DNA of 64,000 nt from Guillardia theta CCMP2712. Taxonomy: Eukaryota; Cryptophyceae; Pyrenomonadales; Geminigeraceae. Shown here one piece after another: positions 44,401-57,393 of the stretch. The position numbers were made by a program, and so were the translations under genes. Position 1 is the stretch's first letter. Every line of letters begins with the position of its first letter. The notes beneath the pieces were generated by a model. It did not search any database. It worked only from the letters and a program-made list of their open reading frames with translations, and had not been told where the DNA came from. The DNA lies in assembly GCF_000315625.1 (NCBI RefSeq), contig NW_005434667.1:220026-284025 (forward strand), in the 5' to 3' direction.

Positions 44401-47001
44401 CCTCACCGTGCGCTCGCTCTACGTCCCCTCGTTCCAGCTCGTCAGGTCCACCCTCACTCTCGAGGCAGGGAGTACCTGGTCTGAGAGCCTCGTCAACAAC
44501 ATCCGGACGAAGCCGTACGACACGACAGCGACTAATTATCACTTCCAGCTGCAGCCCATCAGCAGCTCAGCAGGGCTGGCGACAGACATCATGAGCGCGG
44601 TCAGCTACTTCAACATCAGCAAGTCAGGTGTCGGCAGTTTCTCCGTCCTCGCTGACGCCTGCGGCGTCTACCAGTCGAACATCCTCCTGGTCGTTGACGA
44701 TGCAGAGCAGCCTCGCCCCCCGTCCTTCCTCAGACCCTTCGAGCTTGCGGTCACCTCGCAGTCTGTCGTGGAGCTGAGGCAGCCGGGGAGCCTGAAGGTG
44801 CTGCAGGGAAGCACTTTCAGCGCTAAATGGTTCGAGTTCCTCACCGTCCGTGACTGCCATCGCCTGAGCACCCGACCAGTCACTTACGCGCTGCAGTTTG
44901 ACAACTCCGACAAGTTCCTTGAGACCCCGCAAACTCTCAGCGACGGGACCCTCAGCTTCCGCCTTGTCTCCACCTTCGTTGGCGTCATCCGCCTCAACGT
45001 CACCATGAGCTTTGACGCCTCCGTCACCGTCACCGTCCGCAACAACCACCTGCCCTTCGAGCTCTTCGTCGAGAGGAAGGCCGGACTACCCACCTTTGAG
45101 ATCTCTCAGACCCTAATCAAGGTTGTCCAGAGCCAGTCTCCCCAGCTCGTCCCCGGCTACGTCAGAGTCCTGCCGTACCTCGTGCAGAACTGCAGCTTCT
45201 TCGTGAATCTCGCCACCTCCATCAGCATGTTTGACGCGACGCCGCTGATCGATGCGGAGGGCAACCTTCGCTTCACCACCGGGCGGGACCATGGCGACGT
45301 CGTTGTGTTTGTCATCTTCAGGTTCGACGACGGAGTGGACCAGGTGTACGAGACAGCCAACGCCACCATCTCCATCATCCCTCAGCCCCGCATCCTCTCC
45401 ATCTTCCCCAGTCTCGTCCCCACTCGCGGGGCCAGCATCACCATCCGAGGAGAGAACTTTGCGGGAGCTCAGGAGTCCGTGGATGTGTTTGTGGGAGGGA
45501 GAACCTGTCAGACCATCCGTCAGCTCTCTCCAGCTGAGCTGACCTGCGTCGTCCCAGCTGGTTTCGGCATGATGAGCGTGTCCGTCAACATCAGCAGCGA
45601 AAGTCTCTCGCGCTCCTCCCCGACCGTCTCGTCCATCTACATGGGCCACATCGCCATCGCAGGCTCGACCGCCGGCAACATGCAGGCCCGAGGCCTCGTC
45701 GCTCTCGCTCCCTCCGCGACCAGGAGCGTGTGGCCTCTCAGTTTCCTTCCTTCAGCCCTCCGCCTCCCCGTCGACGCGTCTCACGGCGTGCGAGCGATGG
45801 CTTCATCTTCAGGAGCAGGAGGCGACCTGACCCTCTACCTCGGGGGCTCCTTCTCCAGCCTCGGGGGACTGCAAGTACAAAATGTAGCAGGTGAGCAGGG
45901 AGAGAGCGGAGTAGGAGGAGGAAGAAGGAGGGGAAAGAAGGGAGTGTTGAGGACGGAGGAAGCAAGCTGACGTCTCGTGCAGGCTGGAAGGAGAATCGAT
46001 CGTTCGCGCTGGGGCTTGGGGTCAACGGGGCTGTGTCAGACATGTGCGTCGTCAAGGGGAGCCTCGTCGTCGTGGGCTCCTTCACCAAGGCGATGAACCA
46101 GCAGGACGTGGTTGACTCTCCTTTCATCGCCTCCTGGGACGGCAGCCGGTGGATGCCCTTCGGCGATGGCTCGCTGGTCTACGGGAGCATCCTCTCAGTC
46201 CTGTGCAGCGAAACAGAGGCGAGTGAGGGGGAGGGGGAGGGAGCTGCTGACCCAGACTGCAGGTCTTCGTGGGCGGGAGGATCGAGAAGATCGGCGACAT
46301 GGCGGTCGGTCGAGTCGCCAAGTTCTCGTTCCTGGAGGGCAGCTGGAGTGTCCTCGGCAACGGGACCGGACTGAGAGGAGGCAACGTGCACGCTATGGTG
46401 GAGATGGACGGGGCTGTGCTGATAGGAGGAAGCTTCACCGCTGCTGGACAGGTAGCTTTCTCTCTCCCTTCCCACTCCCTGACTGATGCTGCCCAGCTTA
46501 CCTCCGGCAAGCTCGTGGCCTGGAGGAGGACGAGGTTTGAGGCGCTGGGGGAGATAGGAGGAGACGTGTACTCGCTGGCGGTGGTGGGGACAAGTCTGTT
46601 CCTCGGAGGAAACTTCTTGTCCATCAACGGGGTCAGCATAGAGCGCGTCGCTCGCTACCAGAACGGTCGCTTCTTCGCCCTTGACCCCGTGAGAGACGGT
46701 ACCGTCATGAGCATCGCTTTCGCTGATGGCTGCATGTGAGTGAACTTAACCTCCTCCTCCTCCTTTCCCTTCCTCTCGTTCTGCTCGCCCTCCTCTCGTT
46801 CTGCTCGCCCTCCTCTCCCTCCTGCAGTTGCTTCCCTCCTCCCCCACTCACATCTGTTCAATCAGCTACGCGGGTGGGACCTTCACTGGGAGTTTGGCCG
46901 CGTGGTGCAAGCGAGAGGGAACAACCTGGACGGGCGAGAACGTGACAAGCTTCCCGGAGCTCGGACCAGTCTACAAGGTCATCCCTATCCTTCAGAGCTG
47001 A
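29446..47001 (+). CDS. Giant IPT/cadherin-like/LamG/EAR-like/Rax2-like surface protein, with two frame breaks
   Basis: Predicted secreted adhesion or cell-surface protein of about 5,700 residues. The N-terminus (MSKMLRLSQSILPLLVILKL) looks like a signal peptide. Domains in order: about nine IPT/TIG repeats (29500-32900; SSGPASGGYNLTVYGFGL type); at least twelve cadherin-like modules marked by DDGG...PVNQPPSF (33150-38500 and again near 44000); a LamG-like domain (39480-40060; EVWFILAQ, LLHVNGQLAALKA); EAR/EPTP-like propeller repeats (40630-43560; NAFLAVANFWDG); one more IPT (45390-45600); and Rax2-like blades (LYLGGSFSSLGG, LIGGSFTAAG, LFLGGNFLSING). Many N-glycosylation sites. The frame changes near 30450 and again near 34245 with no plausible intron; each fits one missing base. 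After a 16.4-kb exon, four introns follow and the protein ends at TGA 46999-47001. No C-terminal membrane span or anchor is visible. Confidence 0.8.
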
Positions 47002-47081
47002 GCCAAGAAGCGCGAAGGGAGGGAAAGGAGGATTGTGAGGAGAAACGAGAGCTTGTTTAGAGAGCTATACTTGTTCCCTGC

Positions 47082-49451
47082 TCATCCGTCCATTACATCC
47101 TTCATCGCTCTGTCTTCCTCCCCCTCAGCAAAGCTAATCAGATCCTGATTGAATTCTTCTGGCTTCTCTTCCCCTCGATCTGCTTCTTCTTCCTCCCCCC
47201 CCCTCGTCTCCTTGTTCTCCTCCTCTACCTCCTTCTCCTCCTCCGCAAGCGGCTCTCCATCCTCGTCCGGCACAGCCGTTCGCTCCCCCCCAACTGTCTC
47301 CACGAGCTTCTCGAGCATTTCGCTCATCCTCTCCAGCCTCTGCTGCCCGACCTCTGCGTCCCGCTGCATGAAGGACACCATGAGCTGCTTCATCTCCTTC
47401 ATCTCCTCCGCCATGGCAGCGCTCGTTCGGCTCAGCGCTTCCAGCTTCTCCTCCTCCTTCCTCCCCTCGTCCTTGAGCAGCAGCCACTTGAGGGTCAGCA
47501 GTATGGCGTCCTTAGGCTTGCCTGCTCCTTCCAGCGCTCTGTTGACCCCGCGGTGAAGGAACAGCGCGAGCTGCTCCTTCATGACCTGCACGAAGCTGCT
47601 GAACGTCAGCGACGAGTCCTCGCCCTGCAGGTCCGACGTCATCTCCTGCCAGTCCTCAACCGACAGGTAGAAACCCTGCCCCATCAGCTTCCTCAGCCCC
47701 TCGTCCGTCTCCTGGAACGAGACCGTCCCCGAGCCGTCCACGTCGAGCCGCTTGAAGATCGCTTGCAGAGACGCGTCGAGGTCCTCGGGAGACTTGAACT
47801 GGTGAGGTCACGTGAGAGAGAGCGAGAGAGAGGAGGAGGAGAGGAGAGGAGAGCGGGAGGTAAGCAGAAAGAGAAGATGAACAAGAGGAGGAGGGGAAGA
47901 GGAAAGAAGAGACTGACGTGCGAGAGAACTTGGAGAAGGGGGTCGAGCGAGTTGAAGTCTCGTAGGGGAGCGCTCTTTGCCTTCTCCTCCTGCCTCGCCT
48001 TGGACATGGTGGCGAGGAACTCGTCGAGTAGCACGGCAACGATGATGTTTCTGCGTCAAGAGAGGGTCAGTGCTGAGAGGATGGGGAGAAGCGGAGAGGA
48101 CGAGAAGGTGAGACGAGGAGGGGCAGGGCGGGCAAGGAGCAAGGATCGTGGCTTACATGAGGAGGATAGAGGCGATCAGCATGTAGGAGGTGAAGAAGAG
48201 GGCGGTAGGGACGCTGATCCTCGAGTCTTCATCCAGCAGCGAGCGGGTCACGCTGCTCGCCCACGAGTCGCCAGTGACGCACTGGAACATGGTGAAGAGG
48301 GAGGAGGAGAACGTCCCGAAGAATCGTTTGTTCCGCTCCCCGAAGAACTCCACCGCCATGATCGCGTACACGCAAGTCACGAGCCCCAACATGAGGAACG
48401 TGTTCATGACAGGAACCAGCGCCTGTGACAGCCCCTGCATGATCAGCCGTAGCGACTTGATCTGGTCGAGGAGGCGGAGGAGGCGGAGGATACGGAGGGA
48501 GCGGAGCTGGTTGAGGACGGGAAACCAGCCGCCGATCGCGATGAGGCTGCTCATGACGACCACGAAGTCAAAGATGCGCCACATGCTCTTGAAGAATCGC
48601 CGGACGCGGAACGCTGCCAGCTCCACCCCCAGCTCAGCAGCGAAGAGGAGCGTGATGAGAGCGTTGAGAAAGAGGAACACGGCGCGGAGGTTCGAGCCCT
48701 CGGGAGGCTTCACCTCTACCTCGACAGCAGACAGCAGGAAGCTGAAAGTGATGCTCAACTGGGAGAAGTAGAGGAAACTCCTTGAGTTGTACATGCTGTC
48801 AGCAAGGGCAAGAAGCCTCTCCTGCATGTTCATGTTGCTCACGAGCTGATGGCTCCTCTTCCTCGCCGCGATCGCCATCGCGCTCTTGATGTTCTCGAAC
48901 CAGGTGCGGCAGACGTGAGTCTTGCTGCAGCGGAACAAGTAGACTCGCCCCGAGTTGTGGCCCATCTCCATCGTCTCGATCTTGAAGCAGTTCGCCTCCT
49001 CCGAGTCCCCGAGGATGTCGAGGACGTGGGAGGAGCTGTCCTCCTTCAGGAACGAGTACTGCCTCACCTTGCTGAACGACGACGACACCAGGGCAAGCGT
49101 GCCAGACGGCTGGGCCGTCTTCTCGGTCTCGATCACCTCCTTCACCTCCGACATATAGTTGCACTGGTGGATGCTCACGATTTCATGCAAGGGGATCCAG
49201 TCGATGCACGAGTTCTCTCCCTGCACGCTCATCGCGAGAATGTCCTCCGTTAGCACCCCGGTCACATTCCTCCACCCTGCCGTCCCGCTGTAGCTCGCGT
49301 GTTTCTCCAGGTCCCCCGCGAAGATCTGGTCGCCGGGATGCGGCATCTCTATGAACAAGTCCTGCACAGTCGTGTACCTGGACTGGTGGGCGTCCCGCAG
49401 CTTGATCAGCTTGGAGATGGCCCCGGTTGCTGTAGCTTCCTCCCCCATCAT
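47082..49451 (-). CDS. Single-domain voltage-gated cation channel with PH-like N-terminus and EF-hand
   Basis: Predicted tetrameric plasma-membrane or ciliary cation channel. About 715 residues over three exons. N-terminal residues about 45-190 resemble a PH domain (GWRNVTGVLTEDILAMS to VCRTWFENIKSAM with the terminal-helix Trp). Transmembrane segments follow: S1 (FSQLSITFSFLLSAVEVEV), S2, S3 (IFDFVVVMSSLIAIG) and S4 with regularly spaced arginines (LRSLRILRLLRLLDQIKSLR, about 48450-48510). S5, then a pore loop TMFQCVTGDSWAS (about 48265-48300) comparable to Na+/Ca2+ channel filters with an acidic residue (GDSWAS), then S6 (continuing across an intron into NIIVAVLLDEFLATM). An EF-hand loop DVDGSGTVSFQE lies near 47725-47760, followed by a coiled-coil/acidic tail. 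Introns near 48152-48055 and 47920-47806. Ion selectivity (Na+ or Ca2+) is undecided. Upstream sequence may hold a 5' UTR exon, since CAG lies just before the start. Confidence 0.9.
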
Positions 49452-50689
49452 CTTTGTTGGAACCTGCGAGTATGAATCAGCACAACAGCTCGTGCTACAC
49501 TTCCCTGGGATGTTCTCTGAGCAGTGGCGACCTAGTTATCTTCTCCTTCTCTCCTCGTCACGCTCTTCCATTTTCACTGCTGCTACGTTGTTTCTTTTGA
49601 GTAAGTACCCTCTCCACCTTCATGCTCCTGCTTCACCTCACCTCTCTGCTGTTCTGCTGTCTCGAAACCCCCCCCTTTCCCCTTCCCCTTCCCCTTCCCT
49701 CTCCTCCTCCTCCTCCTCCTCCGCCATTCTGCTTCCCTCCTCCTGTTCCCCCATTCTCCCCGACATGTTCGCTCATATTAACTAAACTTTATCCGTACAA
49801 AACACAAAGCATCGAAACTACTTGGCAACCCACGGACTCATCCCCCTCATACCCATCATCCCCCTCATACCCCAAACTCCCACGCAATCCATCAGTACCC
49901 CCACCCTCGTCGCCTACTGACTCATCACTACCCCGTAGAAGTACCGAAAATACACGGGTACTTTTGGGTTTGGAGTATGACCACCCTCCGGCATTTGTGC
50001 ACGAAACACGGTGAATAGAGGGGGTAGGGTAGTGGATTGGAGGGGAGGGAGGGGACGGGGTACTGTCTCCTCTGTGAGACAGCGGAAGCAGGAGGAGGAG
50101 GGAGGACGAGCGGGAAGGAGGGGAGGATGAGGAGAGAGAACGAGGATACGGGGCATAACAATGCTGCATTAGCCGATGTGATGCTCAGAGAAAGTGAGTA
50201 GAATCGCCACAGATCTCGCAGGTCAGGGGGAGGAGAAAAATCCAAGAGAAACATTCGTGTAGGTACGAGCACCGGCGGAGAGGATCAGAAGGAAAGAAGA
50301 AACTGAGATCATCAGACAGCATGAAATGATGGAAAATTACCAATTCTAGCAATGAATGAGAAGAGCCGATTGCTCTGGTTGACCCTGACCTTTGGAGTGC
50401 AAAGAGAAGGATCGGAAACCCTTGGCAGCAGAAGGCAGGGTAGAGCAAGAGCAAGAGAAAGGGGCTGCAGAACTCGATGCAGAGAAGCAAGATGTTGCAT
50501 GACAAAGATAAAGTTGTGGAGCAGAGCCAGGCTGTGAGAGGCCAACAGCAGGGAAGGACAGGAGTTTGTCCCGCGGCCATGACAGCATCAGGCGTGTGAA
50601 CCGAGTTGACTTTGAGCCTCAGGTCTGATCGCATTCTCGCACTCTACAAGAGAAAGCAAAGAGCGGTTGATCGTTGGGCTTCAGAGGAG
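49452..50689. other. Divergent spacer, GGGT/CCCC-rich
   Basis: No supportable gene between the channel and FkbM starts. It is CT-rich at 49530-49760, then has CATACCCCCATC-like words and a GGGGTAGGG-rich strip at 50010-50070, then purine-rich sequence with no coding signature. The G-rich strip resembles those at 12.2-13.7, 22.5-24.0 and 58.3-58.5 kb. Confidence 0.5.
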
Positions 50690-52611
50690 ATGAGGAGGAT
50701 CGGGCACATCTCACTGTTGGTTCTTCTCCTCGTCGCCGCTGGTCGCTGTCAGGATGACCTGGCGGACTACCCGATTAAGGAGGAGCAATGCGAAAACTTC
50801 GGAGAGTGTCTCACGGAATGTGTCAAGAAGCTTCCTCCCAACAGACAGTTCACGGAGATTGTAAGCAAGCTTCATGCTGTCATGAGCTTGTCTCGATGCT
50901 AATCTATCAATGTGCAGTTGGACTGCTCTGATGCCTGTGCCGTAACGCACTGCAAGGAAGTGGTAGTTGATGATCCTACTCTGGGCCTCGGATCTACCTC
51001 GGTAAGCACTCGAGCTGCGTGGGTTGAGATCATAACGTTTCTTATCCAGGCGCCCCCTCCTCCACCACCACCTCCCCCTCCTCCCGCTTCTTCGAGCAAG
51101 AAGAAGAAATCCTCCCCGCCACCTCCTCCCCCCCCTCCTCCACCCCGTTCAGCTCCCCCTCCCCCTCCCCCTCCCCCTCCCCCTCCCCCTCCCTCCCCTC
51201 CTCCTCCTCCCCCTGCCTCTACCCGAACATCATCCAAGAAGCCCCCATCGTTCGGAGGAAAGAAAGCCCCTCCGTCCTTCGGGTCAAACGCTCCCCCCAA
51301 TCAGCAGTGGGGGGGTCAGGCTGGTGCCGCGTCAGTCCAGCCAGCTTTGGATGAAAACTTGCTTCCCGGGGGTGGACCCAACGAGATGCAGAAGACTTCT
51401 GTTGGAACAATGATGTTCAATCCCAAGGATATGCCTGTTGGTAGGAGTATCGACAAGTATGGGGAGTACGGAAGGGACGAGCTGGAACTTCTCAAGCAAG
51501 TCATTCGTAAGGGAGATGTGATCGTTGATGCTGGAAGTATGTATGGACATACTGCTCTGGGCCTCAGATCGGTGATGACTGCTCGCGTCTTTCGACTCTT
51601 TAACACAGAGCGTTGGTGTAGGTCGTGGGTGACGAAGGAGCGATTTACGCTTTTGAGCCTCAGCGCATTCTGCACCAGATTTTGTGCTCTAACTTTGCCA
51701 TCAACGGAGCTTTCAACTGTCACTGCAGGCAAACAAAGTTGCGATGTATGCTTCCCCTTGACGGTCTGACGCAGACAAGAAGCGCTCGGACAGAAGGGAG
51801 GAGAGATTGTTGTGCCTGCCCTCGACATCGAGCAAGAGGGCTGCCATGGTGCGAATCTCCATCATGTTGTGTAGACCAGACCATGTCGACTCACTTGCTT
51901 CAGGGTGCACTGCACTTGATGCCGCGAATTATCTGGGCGAAACTGTGAAAATGACGACTGTTGATGACTTGTAAGTTACAAAGTTGAATGTCCTGACATT
52001 GAGAATGACGGCATGTGGCCACTACAGAAATTTGCCCAAGTTGAGGCTCCTCAAGGCTGATGTGGAGGGCATGGAAATCGACATCGTGAAGGGAGCTGTG
52101 AAAACAATCCAGTACGCGTGAGCTTTCATTGCAGGATGAAGTTGTGATTTGTCATGCAGGATGTTCAAACCCGCCTTGTATGTTCGTGCTCATTACAACC
52201 CTGAGGACAACACGTGAGCTGATCCGCCTTGACACTCTTTTACTGACATCTCCATGTAGTCTGTCGCTCAAGACCCAGGAGCTCGCCAGATTCATCAAGG
52301 TTTGCCTTCACCGTGGCGCTCTCGTAGCTGAGTTCTGTTCAGGGACTCAACTATGACATGTATTGGCACTTCGTCCGGCTCTACTACGTGAATGAAACGC
52401 ATCGTGCTTGTCTTGTCGTTGATTTTTTCAACAGGAGGACAACTTCTACTCCAACGCCGAAAACGAATTCGGGGAAGACACGGTGACCTGAGTGACGGGA
52501 ACTGCCGGTTTTTGTTGACTGAACCCGTAGGTCCTTTACATCCTCGCTGTTCCTCATGTGGAAGGATCGAGCATTGAAGGCCTTGATCCCGTCGAAGTTC
52601 CTCCTCTCTAA
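50690..52611 (+). CDS. FkbM-family methyltransferase with signal peptide and polyproline linker (multi-exon)
   Basis: Predicted SAM-dependent methyltransferase of the secretory pathway; FkbM relatives methylate sugars and secondary metabolites. ATG 50690 gives MRRIGHISLLVLLLVAAG, a signal peptide. A Cys-rich segment follows (EEQCENFGECLTECVKK, LDCSDACAVTHCKE), then a long proline linker (51045-51230) and a Gly/Pro stretch. The catalytic domain has RKGDVIVDAGSMYGHTALG (motif I), joined over an intron to VVGDEGAIYAFEPQRILHQI, then GEIVVPALDIEQ, KADVEGMEIDIVKGA (FkbM signature, about 52050) and FKPALYVRAHYN. Later exons include GLNYDMYWHFVRLYY and end VEGSSIEGLDPVEVPPL before TAA 52609-52611. 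About nine introns are inferred. Motif I has SMYGHT where many relatives have NIGxHT, so activity should be checked. Convergent with RFC3, 84 bases apart. Confidence 0.8.
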
Positions 52612-52695
52612 ATACATTTCGAGCAAGTTAGCATCGGGAATGAAACTCTCAAGCGCTTCGCCCAGGAAGAGATTAACTTCGTTTCTATGTACAAA

Positions 52696-54216
52696 TCAAT
52701 CATCCATCTCATCACACATCTCCATGAACTCGATGGACCATTTCTTGTAGATCACCATCGCCTAAATGGTCGTCAGTTGACATGATATGCACACGCAACT
52801 ATCAACCTTGGCAGCGAAAGCTTCTAAGTGGAAGATTGGCTTCGAACCAAGTTGCAGACGATGCTCGAAGAAGGCAGCATTCTGTAGGATATCTACCTTG
52901 ACACTATCATCCAGCTTTCTCAGCAGCTCAAGCGCCAGCTTCTGCAAGATTAGCTCCGGTGGGATGCAGCTCGCCAGCAGCTCGTAAAATTGACCCCTGC
53001 ACATTTATCAGCGCGAGCGCGACAAGTCGAAATGTTTCACACCTGATCTCCAGGAGCTTCTTAGGCGATTGATCCTCAAGGATGTTGTGAGCGATCATTC
53101 CCACGTACACCTCCCAATCCGCTAATTGTGGTTGAGACTGAAAAGAGTCAGTCGCTTACTAGACGTTGAGCAGAGCGTGAGACACCGATTCATCGACCAC
53201 TCCGAACTTGACGTAGGTTGACTCCAGCATCAACAAGGCTTTTCGAAGGTTTCGATTGGACATGTTTGATATCTTCGTTGCCGCTTCGACCGGAAGCTCC
53301 TTCTTTACCTGCCGCGACCCCTGTGAGCAAGGAGCAGAAACACGCGATCCATCTAGTCACCTCCTTGCGGTACACGTTGCATAAGATTTCTTCTACTTCT
53401 TTGTCGCGAGGCGCGGGGACTCTCAAACAAATGCATCTGCTTCTTAGCGGCTCGATGACCTGCGCATTCTCTTGAGATTGACGCTTCACAAAGAAATTGC
53501 TCACCTTGCTCGCATTGTTGCAGACCAGAACGAAACGACACGCGCTGGTGTACTTCTCCATCGTTCTTCTCAAGGCCGCTTGACCATCTCGAGACATCTT
53601 GTCAACTTCGTTGAGCAGAACAATCTAACATTGAAACTCAGGATCCAAGGATAGGAGTGACAAACGAGACCTTGAATTGCACGGCAGCTGAGTTTGAGGG
53701 TGCATGGCTCTGAGCTATCTCCTTGATCACTTCCTGGGCAACATCACGATCTCTGCACAAGAGGTCGTCACGTGAACTGGCTGCATCCCCCTCCTGATGT
53801 TCACCTGTAGGGCCCGACATCGCTGGGGTTGATCTCGACATGGTAGTTACTCGTGATGAAGGTGATGTCAACAGAGCTCGACTTGAATTTGAAGTTCTTG
53901 ATCTCCACCTGACGCATTGAAAGGTCATCAACCCCCAAGACTCCTTCCGCTTCTTGCAACCTTCAGTTTCTCTACACCAGGACCGTAAATCTAGATTGAC
54001 ATAGGGTCAGGCAGGTCTTCTTCGATCACCGAGTACCTCACGCAGCAGTGCCATGATTCTCGTCTTTTTGCCTGCACCAGGGGGGCCATAGAACAGTAAA
54101 TGGCACATGTTCTGAACGTTTTCTTTCGCAGAGATTCGTTTCAGCTGTTGTGTCAGGCCATCGTTGTAAGTTAACTTGTCCAGCTGAACTGGTCGATATT
54201 TGTCGACCCACAACAT
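52696..54216 (-). CDS. RFC3: Replication factor C subunit 3 (human naming) (multi-exon)
   Basis: Small subunit of the PCNA clamp loader. The start MLWVDKYRPVQLDKLTYND at ATG 54214-54216 matches the conserved N-terminus. The Walker A variant LLFYGPPGAGKKTRIM (about 54060-54110) with GKKTR is characteristic of the human RFC3/yeast Rfc5 class, which has a defective or non-hydrolysing site. Further exons: SSVDITFITSNYHVEINPSD, RDVAQEVIKEIAQSHAP, IVLLNEVDKMSRDGQAALRR (Walker B variant LNEVD with NE), then RFVLVCNNASKV, EPLRSRCICLRVPAP (the SRC motif) and the C-terminal collar helices to MVIYKKWSIEFMEMCDE. The last exon was reached by splicing over the intron at about 52765-52806. There are around eight short introns. 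It is expected in the nucleus. Confidence 0.92.
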
Positions 54217-54268
54217 CCTTGCTGCTAAGAATAGTTCAATCAGCACTCAAGAAACATGATGGTGGTAG

Positions 54269-55196
<928 letters not shown>

Positions 55197-56928
55197 ATGA
55201 AGTCAAACTTGATCGCACGTCGCTATCATGTTTGGCCCGGCAACAACATCTTCTGCTGCTATGGTATGATCGTGTCAGTATGCAACTAGATAGTGAGACA
55301 AGTCTGCAGGACGGGTCATGCTTGGTCCAGGAATCTATGCCTGCATCGGAACCTTGCTCCTTATTATTGTTCCTTCAACTCTCTTCTTCTCTAAAACGTT
55401 CCCATGTCTCTTTAGACGAATCCCCCATGACTTCACTTTACCGCAGTTGTCCCATCCTCCTCTCACATCAAGACAGCGTGGCTCTGGTTGTCATCGCAGC
55501 CATCTTGTTGATTCTGCTGCTCTACTTCTTCTTCCGAACAGCAGTCTGTGATCCAGGTCCAAGCCCCTCATCCTCGTCCTTGCTCACGCCATCATCTCCA
55601 GGGATCATCCCGAGACGAGACGGATATCTGGATGCTCGCTTGCAGCGCCTCGTGCCCTCGTGAGCTTCATGCTGCAAGATTTCCTGAGTGACGATGTTGC
55701 TGTCAGGGCGCAAGGAGTTGTTGTCAACGGCAGGGTGATGACCCTCAAGTACTGTACTACCTGCAACATCTACCGGCCGCCGAGGTGCTCACACTGCAAG
55801 GTGACGCGAGCCCTTGCGGGCTCCTCGCAACTCTCCCTCTCCTCCTGCCTCATCGGCCTCGCAGATCTGTGACAACTGCGTCGACCGATTCGACCATCAC
55901 TGTCCCTGGGTCGGGAACTGCATCGGGAGGCGGAACTACCGCTGGTTCTTGTTCTTTACTTTGGACTCTGCCATCTACGCGTGAGAAGATGAAGAGAGGT
56001 GGGGATGTGCTCGCGTGTGCTTACTGGCTGCAGCATCTACCTCTTCGCCCTCTGCATCCGAGCTCTCTATCTCGCTGGGCTGGAAGCTGCTCCTTATGAC
56101 GTCGTCTCCGCGTTCATCACTGGCGCATCCTCGAATCCATCGACGGTGAGAAGGACGAGACGAGAGGACGAGTTGTGATCACCTCGTAGGTCTCGATCGC
56201 CATCGTCTGCGTCCTCTCTTTGTTTTTCACAGGCGCACTCTCCGCCTTCCACATCTACCTGCTCTCCGCAAACATCACAACCAACGAACATGTCGCTCCC
56301 AGTCTCCTGCTCCTTCCTTACTGACGCGGTTTCAATCTCAGATGAAGGGAGTTTTCGGAGACTCTGAAAGCTTCTACAACAAGGGGTTCTGTCGCTCCTC
56401 TCCTCCTCTCCTGCTTGCTGACCTCGCGACCTCAGGTGTCAGGAGAACTGGCTCGAAACCATCTTCGACCCCGTTCCAGAATCTCTTGTTGACGCAGCAG
56501 GCACGCTTGATCCCATCTTTGCCCCGCCCCTTGTTCGCGTTACAACAACCTCCTCTCCGGCCTCTCCTCCTCCATCCGCTGCATTCAACTATGAACTCTC
56601 CTCCTCCCAATCCCTCTCTCCTTATTCTCCTCTGTTTCCTTCATCCTCCTGCCACATCTCATCTCTGCTCGCAGAGAGTGTAGTCTGTGAAGACCAAGGA
56701 GCAGAAGGAAGCTCGATGCTTCCCCTGGCGCAGGCAGCGGTGAGAGAAGAGCTTCACCCGTGCGTCTGCTGATCTCGGTGACTGCAGGAGCTCAGGATGG
56801 TCACGACGACAGCAGGTTTCCTCTTCCCTCCACCTCCTTGAGTGAGCTGACCAGCCGTAGAACAAGCAGGCGGCGACCAGCCAGAGCCGTATGACAACCC
56901 TCTGCTCAACCGCCTGCCCAGGATGTGA
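55197..56928 (+). CDS. DHHC palmitoyltransferase (multi-exon)
   Basis: Protein S-acyltransferase of internal membranes. ATG 55197 begins [20 protein letters not shown], the usual cytosolic N-terminal signature, and splices to [20 protein letters not shown] (TM1). TM2 is [19 protein letters not shown], followed over an intron by [13 protein letters not shown] (the DPG motif). The zinc-binding Cys-rich domain is [19 protein letters not shown] | [20 protein letters not shown] (about 55750-55925), with the catalytic DHHC intact, then [10 protein letters not shown] and TM3/TM4 ([36 protein letters not shown]). TTxE-like NITTNEH and YNKG|CQENW follow, the latter rebuilt across an intron at about 56388-56437. 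The tail is Ser/Pro-rich and ends [14 protein letters not shown] before TGA 56926-56928. At least eight short introns. Substrates are unknown. Confidence 0.9.
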
Positions 56929-57342
56929 CAGTCCAGTGATGTGTTGCAAGAGCAGGGGGACAGATGGAGCTAGTCTCCTTTATTCGCTTCATTTCATCTT
57001 CTCCGCTCTCATCCTCTTCTCCCTTCTACGTTTAATAACATCGCTCAAAGAAACCCCCGCTGAGCTGGCGGCCACGTAGAGACTTCCAACCTGGAGATGC
57101 AAGTCAAATCACGTTGAGTGAGGTCAACGATCGCTATCACTGTCGCCAACGCCTGAAGCACAACCATGATCATCTACAACAACACCATCGTCATCGGCAC
57201 AGCATCCCACAGCAAACTTCCTTGCCGAAAGTAGTAGCTGGTGGCCGTGCGCTGCTAGCACCTCGACGAAATGCCGTCGGCTCACAACCATCATGATGCA
57301 ATCAGCGAGTCTGAGCCTCGAGGTGAGCCCGCGCAGTGAGAG

Positions 57343-57393
57343 CAGGAGGAGCAGGAGGAGCAGGAGGAGCAGGAGGAGCAGGAGGAGCTGGAG
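57343..57393. repeat. GAGGAGCAG minisatellite
   Basis: A purine-rich nonamer repeat of about five copies near the 3' side of the small minus-strand membrane protein. The frame across it gives poly-Leu or Cys-Ser, so it should not be used to extend that gene without transcript data. Confidence 0.8.

Noticed and set aside
40300-45093. Many antisense and alternative-frame open frames under the giant gene
   Set aside because: They are shadows of a GC-ending coding exon and do not match any family.
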